Below, in pieces: positions 56,550-64,000 of a stretch of 64,000 nt of DNA (position 1 is its first letter; the number at the start of each line of letters is the position of its first letter). The notes under the pieces are model-generated. The model saw only the letters and a list, made by a program, of their open reading frames with translations. It was not told the origin of the DNA and searched no databases. A program made the position numbers and the translations under genes. Source of the stretch: Thelonectria olida (Eukaryota > Ascomycota > Sordariomycetes > Hypocreales > Nectriaceae); assembly GCA_020736575.1 (NCBI GenBank), contig JAGPYM010000001.1:3658001-3722000 (forward strand). The letters run 5' to 3'.

Positions 56550-58493
56550 TCACTTCTTTTCCAGATAGGCTTTCCAACCAATCTCGCCCAGCTTTGCCGC
56601 CTTGGCCTCGACCTCTTCCCTCATGCCCTCCATGTAGTCAGCCATCGCTTGTTGGTACTTGGCATCGCCAGTTCCGAGAATGCGAACGGCCAACAACGCG
56701 GCGTTGGTCGAGTTGTTGATTCCCACCGTTGCAACGGGGCAGCCTCGGGGCATCTGCACAATGCTCAGGAGACTATCCTTTCCATCCAGGTGTGTCGCCT
56801 TAACGGGCACACCAATCACGGGCACCGGCGTTTCTGAGGCAAGCATACCAGGCAATGCTGCTGCACCGCCAGCCGCCGCAATCAGAACACGAATACCACG
56901 AGCAGCAGCCGACTTGGCCAACTCGCTCATGAGAACGGGGGTGCGGTGAGCCGAGGTAATAGTGAAGTCGTACGGGACTCGGAAGCGCTCGAGAACCTCA
57001 AAGGCACCCTTGAGTACGCCGAGGTCGGAGTCAGAGCCCATCGTCACAACTACCAGCGGGTTCTTGGTGTCGCGTGAAGAGGCTGAGACTGGTGGTGCTG
57101 GCTGGGTTACAGGAGCCTCGGGGCGCAACTGAGCTGACGAAGCGGCTAGACGGTCTTCGCGGATTCGATCCACCTCCTTGATCAAAGGAGAAGCGAGTTG
57201 CTCTAGGTTCGCTTCAGGCGAATAGGACGTCACAGTGATGTGTCCAATCTTGCGACCGGGCTTGGACGACTTGCCATACAAGTGCAGGAAGACATCCATC
57301 TCCTCGCTGTAGTGCGAATAGGTCAGGTCAACCAGAGAGTCGTGCGATTCCTCCCTGACCCCTCCCAAGATGTTGAGCATAATTGCGCCCGATACTCGAG
57401 GCTGAAGCTTGATTGAAGGAGGAACAATGTCTAGGATGGAGCAGAGCTGCGCTCTGAACTGGGACATGGATGGCACGGCCTCGATTGTGTAGTGACCGGA
57501 GTTGTGACTACAGTAGACAATTAGTACTCGAGAGTAATACGCCAGGCGTGGGATACGGAGATAACTGGACTTACGGTCTAGGAGCACACTCGTTGATCAC
57601 AAGAGAGTCTGTGGCAATGTAAGCATGGCCCTGACTAATTCACATTATGAGAGCTTACCATCCGGCAACAAGAACATCTCAACAGCGAATACACCTCTGC
57701 CCTTGAGGGTTCGAACAACGTCGGAAGCCACCTTCTTTGCCTTCTCGCATACTTCAGGTGAGACATCTCGCGGGGGGTAAAAGACCTTGGTACAGATGCT
57801 TTCCTCGTGGACAGTTTCGACAGCGGGATAGGCGTGGACGTCTCTCAGGTTACCCTCGTTGTCCTCGGTCCTCATGACCATGACGGCCAACTCGTATTTG
57901 AAGGGCTGGAACTTTTCGGCGTAGAGAGAGAGCTTTCCCATGTCCCGTACCGCTGCATCAAAGTCCTCGGGGCCATTCACCTTGAAGTTACCGCGGCCAT
58001 CGTAAGAACCCTTTCGTGCCTTGAGCATGAAAGGGAAACCAAGCTGCTCGGCGGCGCTGTTCAGTGAATCGAGCATGGCCGCTCCGGTCTCGACTGTGAC
58101 CTGGGGCGCGATTGGCATGCCCGATTTGCCGAAATGGTCCTTCTGGAGGTACTTGTCCTGGATGAGACGCAAAGTTTCCCATGAAGGATGCACGGGCACC
58201 TTTTTCAGACGACCATCAACCTCGACACCCTTGGTGGCGATCTCCTCGAGGACTTGGGTGTCGATGTGCTCAATTTCGACAGTGAGAACATCACATCGCT
58301 TGGCGAGCTCCCGAATCTTCTCGGGGTCCTTGAAGGAGCCAGTGACATGCTTCTCGTTTTGGTTGATCTGCTTGGTAGGGCAGTTCTCCTCATCAAGCAC
58401 GGCAATCTCGACGTTGAGCAGGGCGGCCTGCTCCTGGAGCATTCGGCCCAATTGGCCACCGCCGAGGATTCCAACAACCGGTCCCTTTGCCAT
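56550..58493 (-). CDS. ADE2: Phosphoribosylaminoimidazole carboxylase
   Basis: Three exons, 58493-57659, 57608-57575 (34 nt) and 57507-56550, giving 608 residues, the usual fungal length. It carboxylates aminoimidazole ribonucleotide in purine synthesis. The N-terminal PurK-like ATP-grasp part (about 1-400) has GILGGGQLGRML, ARKGSYDGRGNF, and INECAPRPHNSGHYTIEA across the exon 2/3 junction. After a Pro/Ala/Ser linker the PurE domain (about 439-608) begins VVVTMGSDSDL, with SAHRTP, AAAGGAAALPGM and GINNSTNAALLAV. Both modules look intact. In many fungi loss of this gene gives red pigment. A G4-like tract lies about 130 bp upstream. Confidence 0.96.
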
Positions 58494-58618
58494 GGCGTAC
58501 TAATGAAATCAGTCGAGTTGAGGTGAAAGTATTCGCAGTTGTTAACTGGTCGAGACTCAAATGTCATAGATATATCTTCGTCAGAGAAGAAACAATTTTT
58601 TGGCGTTAGAACCTAGGT

Positions 58619-58640
58619 GGGGGCGGGGACGGGGACGGGG
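58619..58640 (+). promoter_or_regulatory. Canonical G-quadruplex motif in the ADE2 promoter
   Basis: ggggg-c-gggg-ac-gggg-ac-gggg: four G runs with loops of 1, 2 and 2 nt, about 130 bp upstream of the ADE2 ATG and on the template strand. The motif is seen directly; any effect on transcription is inference. Confidence 0.65.
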
Positions 58641-58967
58641 ACAACCTTAGTACGCCCACGTGATTGTGTCTCAATGATGGAAGGTGTCTCAAATACTGGG
58701 GGTGCCTAAGGAAAAAGGCGGAGGCTACCTTGAAAAGGGTTGAAAAAGACGGAGTAGTAAATTGAATAGGTATCTACCCAGAGAAAGTACCAGGTGAAAG
58801 AAGCCTCGCGGGAAGGCATTTCATGTGCTCAAAGCACAGGGTGGTTGGTATCTGTACATGGAGGACTAGACGGGGCGACACGAACGATACTTCTGACGGA
58901 GTGGCCTCCGCCTCCGGGCTGACCTGATCAGTGACCGTGCTCGTGCAATTCGACCAGACGGCCAAAA

Positions 58968-58985
58968 CTAAATAAATAAATAAAA
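58968..58985 (+). repeat. AAAT tetranucleotide repeat
   Basis: aactaaataaataaataaaatac shows about four tandem copies of taaa in the ADE2-SCP160 intergenic region. Confidence 0.75.
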
Positions 58986-60064
58986 TACAAAATCCGTCCT
59001 CTTGGCTGGATTTGCCATTGACTTGTGGATTATTCAGTATTGGAACTGAGATGGAACCTGCCGAAGAGAGTAGATACTATCTATGCTCAAGCTGAGAGTA
59101 GCATCGACATCACCCTATTTGGCATGGGTCAGGAGGTGAATCCCATCCAGGATGCTCATGCCAGGTCCCAAAGGGTAAAGGACCCGCTATTGACAGAGGC
59201 CGAGAAACGCCACCAAGGCCAACAGTCACCGAGAACCTGAACCCCCGAGGCGACCCTTTTGATTGAGTAACGAACTTTACCTCGGATTGAAGGTTTGACA
59301 CAAAAAGTTGGCGCAGGTAGTCTATGTCGACTACCTACATGCATGGAGGGCAAGTCAGACGCTTCGACGTCAGTGGAAGTCTCGAAATGCCAAAAAGCAA
59401 GCAACGAACTCCTAGAACATAACGGTCAAGGGCAAGAGCCCGAGGCCATCGAAGAGGTACATGTATCATTATTCATACATAAAGCGGTAAGGGGCTCCAT
59501 TGGCAGGAGCTAGACCGGACCACACCACCCAAGATCGCCCCCTGCACTGTCCAGGCTAAGTAAGTTAGTCTCGAGCTCCGTGGAGACACTCTGGAGGTCT
59601 GGAGAAACTTCCACCTCACCCTCTTCAAACTTCATCGTACAAACTCAACTTCTCTCCTCTCGTCGCCTTCATCTACCTTCCGGTTTCTGCCCATCTCTGG
59701 TTGTTCCTCCTGGTTCCTGGTCATCACCGTCTCCTGGCTTCTTGCACAATGTTCTAGAGACCACACACTCTGCAACATCTGGTCACAGTCGTCCCCTTCC
59801 GAATCGAGCTCTGGCATCATCATCCTCAGCGGCCGCCTCGCGTCAACCTTTCTGGCTACAGGCTTCATTGCTTTAAACCGCCATTAAAACTAGTACAGTC
59901 TCCTATTCACTCACCATTCCTAAAATCTCGTCCTTCCATCAGAGACAGAATATTTTATGCATGGTCGATTCTAACGAGCTCTCAACAGCCCATCCCCTCT
60001 CCGCACCTCAACTTTCCACCGTCTCCGAATTCCGCCACGTACGCCTGTAATTAAGCTATCTACC

Positions 60065-63000
60065 ATGGCTACCGAAACCCCCGTCGATACCAACAACCTT
60101 GGCGAGCTCTCTGCCGCGCAGAAGCTGCTCCAGAAGCACGCCGAGCCTCCTCACCATGTCACTGTCGAGGATGCGCCCGATGAGGACCTTCCTGCCCCCA
60201 AGGTCTCCAACGATGCCTCTGGTTCCTGGGCCGCACCCATCAGCTCCAAGGCCGCCGGCAAGCAACCCCAAGGCCCAAAATCCACTATCGATACTCAATC
60301 TCACGAACTGTTCCCTGAGCTCGGCGCTCCCAAGGGAAAAAGCGCCAATGTCGCTCCCATTTGGGGAGCGAAGAACAATGCCAACGGCAAATCCAATGGT
60401 GCTGGATCCACTGGCGCTTCGCGATCCTCGACTCCCGTGTCTGGAGTTGCGACTCCCCAGGGCGCCAAGCAGCCTGAAATGAAGATTCCCGGTCGTAATG
60501 TCGAATCTGTTACTCTTGAGCCTCAGTTCATCATGCCCCGAACCCAGCTCAGGAGACCCATTCCGGACATCATCAAGGACATCAACCGGAAGTCTCGTGC
60601 CACCATTAACATGGCCACCTCCTCCAACGGTCGTCTCAGGTTTGATGCCACTGGTCCTCAAGATGTTGCTCAGCAGGCACTCAAGGACCTGGTCTCTCAG
60701 ATTGGCACCAAGGTAAATTTACGACCCATGCCGATTCCCCTTGTTGCACAAACTAACAAACTCGCAGCAAACTGTCACGGTTCCCATTCCCCACTCGACC
60801 CGTGCCCACATCATCGGTAAAGGCGGATCTATGATCAAGGCCCTCCAGGAGAAGACCGGAGCTAAGATCCAATTGCCCAAGGTCGATGAATCCCAGCCCG
60901 TGGACGATGATGACGATGCCACCATTGACGTCATTGTCGAGGGAAATGCTCTCTCTGCTGCTTCGGCTCGCAATGAGATCCTCAAGATTGCTGGCGAGCG
61001 ATCTGCCAATATTCAGACTAAGGTTCGAGGCATCCCCGCCGCATTTTATCCTTTCATCGCCGGTCCCGCAAACTCTCTTGCCAGTGCTTTGGAAGAGGAC
61101 AACGGAATTCAAATCCGTGTTCCCCCTCACCAAGCATACACTTCTTCTGCTGCTCCTGCCCCTGCTGCTCCAGGTCAGCGACCCGTCTTCGCCCCCGCTG
61201 GTCATGATGAGAATCATATCCAGCTCGCTGGCGACCGCGCCGCTGTCCAGAAGGTTCGCGCTGAGATTGAGCGCCAGGCCGCTGAGCTCCAGCGACAGCT
61301 TGAGGCCGAGCAACTCTCCATTCAACGAGGCCGACATCAGTTCATTATTGGTGAACGAGGTATTCCCACCGAGGAGTTCTTTGCCGATACTGGCTGTGCC
61401 ATCATCTTGCCCACCGACGAGGATGATGACACTGTGACTGTCATTGGTCCTGCCGATCAGGTCCAGGCCGGTCTGGAGAAGGCCATGGACCTCGCCATGG
61501 GCATGCAAATGTCTAACCTCGACATCGCCCGCTTCCACCGCAACGCCCCTACTGGCGCTGCGGCTCACGCTGGGTATGTCACGCGCTACCTTCGACAGCG
61601 CAAGGAGATTGAGCGCCTGGAGAAGCTCTACAACACCCATATCAACACTCCCTTCTCCCAGGACGGCGCGTTGCCTTGGGAGCTCTACTCCCGCGAGGGA
61701 AAGAATGCCATTCGCGCCCAGTCAGAGATCACCGGACTCATCAATGCCCAGCCTCCTTCTCGCATGACTACGGTTCCCATTGACCCATTCTTCCACCAGC
61801 ATCTGCGAACCGATGTCACCTCTCGTGTGAAGCAGGATTATGGAGTTCAGATCGTTGTTCCTGAGACGTCGGAGATTGATGCTCCCGTTCTCCTTGTCTT
61901 TGAGGGCCCCGACCCAGCCGATGGACCCTTCCAGCTTCCCCGCACCAAGCCCACGGATGCTGAGATCCGCGCTTTCCAGCAGGGTCTTCAAGATGCCCAG
62001 AAGCATATCCTCGGTCTTATCAACAAACAAGAGCAGATCACCACGGCCTCGCTTGATGTTCCCCTGAAGTTCCACGAGAGACTTCGGCGATTCATCAAGA
62101 AGGAGCAGGAGAGCCGCGCCTCTGCTGACCAGATTCCCGTTAGAGTTACCAAGGTCGGCACTACCATCACTCTTCGAGGCCCTGTCTCGGCTGTTGAGTC
62201 GCTCCACGCGAAGGCCTCCGCTTTTGTCGAACAAGAGAAGGAGGACGAAAAGGAGCGTGGGTTCACCTTGACCTTCGACTTCCCTCAGAAGTATGCCAAC
62301 CACCTCATTGGCAAAGGTGGTAGCAACATCCGCGAGCTGCGCGATCGCTTTGATGTCGAGATTCAGGTTGGGGACGGAAAGGTTGAGCTTAAGGGCCCCA
62401 AGGCCAAGGCCGAGTCTTGCCGGTCCCACATCCAGAAACTTGCTAATACTCTGGCTGACGAGACAACCCATATTCTCAAGATCGATCCCAAGTACCACCG
62501 TGAGCTCATTGGCTCTCAGGGTAGCCAGATCAACCGTCTGCAGACTCGCTACAAAGTCCTGATTTTCTTCCCTCGATCTGCCAAGAACGTGGCGGATGAC
62601 CAGTCCAATGCCGATGCAGCCAGCGAGGTTGGAAAGGGCCGCCGACAGCAGGCTGCTGATGAGGTCAGCATTCGAGGACCCAAGAAGGGTGCGGATGAGG
62701 CCCGTGATGAGCTGTTCTCGCTTTACAAGTACCTCGAGGAACACTCTGCCACTGCCACTGTTTCAGTCCAACAGAAGCAGGTCGGATCCCTTATCGGCCA
62801 GGGTGGTGCTGCACTCGACGAGCTCCGACAGGCCAGCGGTGCCAAGATAGATGTGCCCGCGGACCGTGACACTGACATCGTTGAGATTCAGCTGAAGGGT
62901 ACAGCTGCTCAAGTTGCCAAGGCGAAGAAGATCTTGGAGGAGAAGCGTTCTGTCTTCGACGATACCGTCCTTCGCACCATCGACGTTGACAAGAAGCACC

Positions 63001-64000
63001 ATAAGGCCCTCATTGGTACTGGCGGTAAGTATTTCAATTCCAGCAATAGTATTTTCATCTCTAACTATCTACAGGCTCCAACCTTCGTGACATTGTTGTC
63101 AAGGCTGGTGGTTCTGACGACCGACGCGAGCTTGCTCGCACGATCCAGTTCCCCAAGCAGGAGGGCGAAGGCAACACCATCAAGATTGAAGGCCGCAGTG
63201 AAGTTGTGCAGAAAATCATCGACCGTATCGAGGAGATCGTCTCTGAGAGACAGAGCCAGATTACCGAGGTAGTTGATGTGCCCATTGACAACCACCGGTC
63301 GCTTATTGGCCGTGGCGGTGATGTCAAGCGGCAGTTGGAGGCCAAGTTCACTGTTTCCATCGATGTTCCCCGACAGGGCGATGGTAAGACGGGTGTGAAA
63401 CTGACTGGTCGACCTGAGAACGTGGCGCAGGCCAAGGAGCACATTCTATCTCTGGTCAAGTCGCAAAAGGGCGAGACTCTCCAGGTTCCTCGTAACCTGC
63501 ATCACTCCATCTCCAACAACGGCCAATTCTTCCGCCAGCTGCGCAACAACCACCAGGTTACAGTTGATCACGCCGGTCAGCCCCTGCCTCCCAAGCCCGA
63601 CACTTCTTCCCGTTCCAATGTTGGCGCGCTTCCTCTGATTACGGATGACGAGGATGCCAGCACGGATGCTCACTCGTGGAAGGTGGTGCAGATCTCATCT
63701 GGCGAAGATGGTGAGATCCCTTGGGTTCTCAAGGGTACTCCTGAGAACGTAGCCAAGGCCAAGGAGGCTATCGCAAAGGCGCTTGAGCAGGCTAAGAAGA
63801 GCGATGCCACTGGTTATCTGGTTCTTCCCGACCCCAGGACCTACCGCCATGTTATTGGCCCTAACGGATCCAAGGTCAATGCGATCCGAAAGCAGAGCAA
63901 CTGCAAGATCCAGGTGCCCCGAGATCAGGCCAAGGACGAGGCGATTGAAATTATTGGATCGCAGGATGGCGTTGAGCTGGCCAAGGATCTTATCCTTGCT
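60065..64000 (+). CDS. SCP160: SCP160/vigilin-type multi-KH RNA-binding protein (partial at window edge)
   Basis: Exons 60065-60712, 60768-63024 and 63075 to beyond 64000; 1277 residues are visible and the end is missing. At least ten KH units are spread along it. Intact GxxG loops include AHIIGKGGS (GKGG at 233-236), HLIGKGGSN, LIGSQGSQ, LIGQGGAA, LIGTGGSN (across intron 2), LIGRGGDV and VIGPNGSK. Others are degenerate, such as FIIGERGI and HHSISNNGQF. Vigilin-family proteins bind polysomes and mRNA at the ER surface; yeast Scp160 also affects translation efficiency and ploidy. The ATG at 60065 follows a pyrimidine-rich leader (ctatctaccATGG). The first about 150 residues are disordered. Confidence 0.94.

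Larger units (their letters stand above)
58494..60064. promoter_or_regulatory. Divergent intergenic region between ADE2 and SCP160
   Basis: About 1.6 kb. It contains the ADE2 promoter with a G-rich tract and a CACGTG E-box-like hexamer near 58657, an AAAT repeat near 58968-58983, and the SCP160 leader with CT-rich stretches from about 59600. No extra gene is supported. Confidence 0.5.

Noticed and set aside
61722..62744. 340-codon minus-strand frame opposite SCP160
   Set aside because: Antisense shadow of the KH-domain gene; Leu/Ser-rich composition without any domain.
1..64000. Secondary-metabolite cluster, mating-type locus, CRISPR or prophage
   Set aside because: No synthase, transporter-regulator set, alpha-box or HMG gene, repeat-spacer array or phage gene is present. 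The recognised genes are eukaryotic housekeeping genes.

Overview
The window is nuclear DNA from a filamentous ascomycete, most likely a Sordariomycete and possibly Hypocreales (Fusarium/Trichoderma type). This rests on short spliceosomal introns (about 55-95 nt, GT..AG), pyrimidine-rich leaders before start codons, widely spaced genes, roughly 50% GC, and the filamentous-fungal form of the AIM21, RSC9, STE20 and AGE2 proteins. Taxonomic placement below class is inference. I see no bacterial features, no transposon, no RIP-degraded AT-rich block, no rRNA and no convincing complete tRNA. All exon boundaries come from reading splice sites and frames by eye; no transcript data were used.

Layout. 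1-1397 (-): N-terminal part of a DNA2-like replication helicase/nuclease, cut by the window edge. 1837-3096 (+): two-hydrophobic-segment protein of unknown function. 3427-6116 (-): AIM21-type actin-patch protein. 6117-10312: gene-poor. 10313-11053 (-): Golgi membrane protein TVP18, with a 16-nt internal exon. 12664-14173 (+): ornithine cyclodeaminase/mu-crystallin family protein with a Ser-rich insertion. 14355-15786 (-): peroxisomal 3-ketoacyl-CoA thiolase with a PTS2 signal and a 7-nt first coding exon. 16395-16540: tandem hairpins. 16584-17842 (-) and 19432-19987 (+): two unrecognised, possibly lineage-specific genes. 20368-21055 (-): MsrB methionine sulfoxide reductase. 22026-23845 (+): AGE2-type ArfGAP. 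24486-24841 (-): SFT1-type SNARE. 26237-27638 (+): YSC84/LSB3 SH3 protein. 28440-29160 (-) and 29939-32135 (-): two unrecognised genes, the second with an apparent frame break. 32760-35703 (+): RSC9. 35704-42479: gene-poor. 42480-43565 (+): mitochondrial short-chain dehydrogenase. 45410-45775 (+): small ORF. 46566-49306 (-): STE20-type PAK kinase. 49307-56549: gene-poor. 56550-58493 (-): ADE2. 60065->64000 (+): SCP160/vigilin multi-KH protein, cut by the window edge.

Most recognised genes are housekeeping. Several act in linked processes: cortical actin and polarity (AIM21, YSC84, STE20) and Golgi/endosome traffic (TVP18, AGE2, SFT1). I read this as ordinary genome neighbourhood rather than a co-regulated cluster, and I did not find a clear new multi-gene system. 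The parts most worth a second look are the hairpin array at 16.4-16.5 kb beside two orphan genes, the frame-broken repeat-rich gene at 30-32 kb, the CCTCGG sites and tiny PTS2-preceding exon of the thiolase, the possible two-start MsrB, and the three gene-free blocks of about 4.2, 6.8 and 7.2 kb lying upstream of AIM21, the dehydrogenase and STE20.
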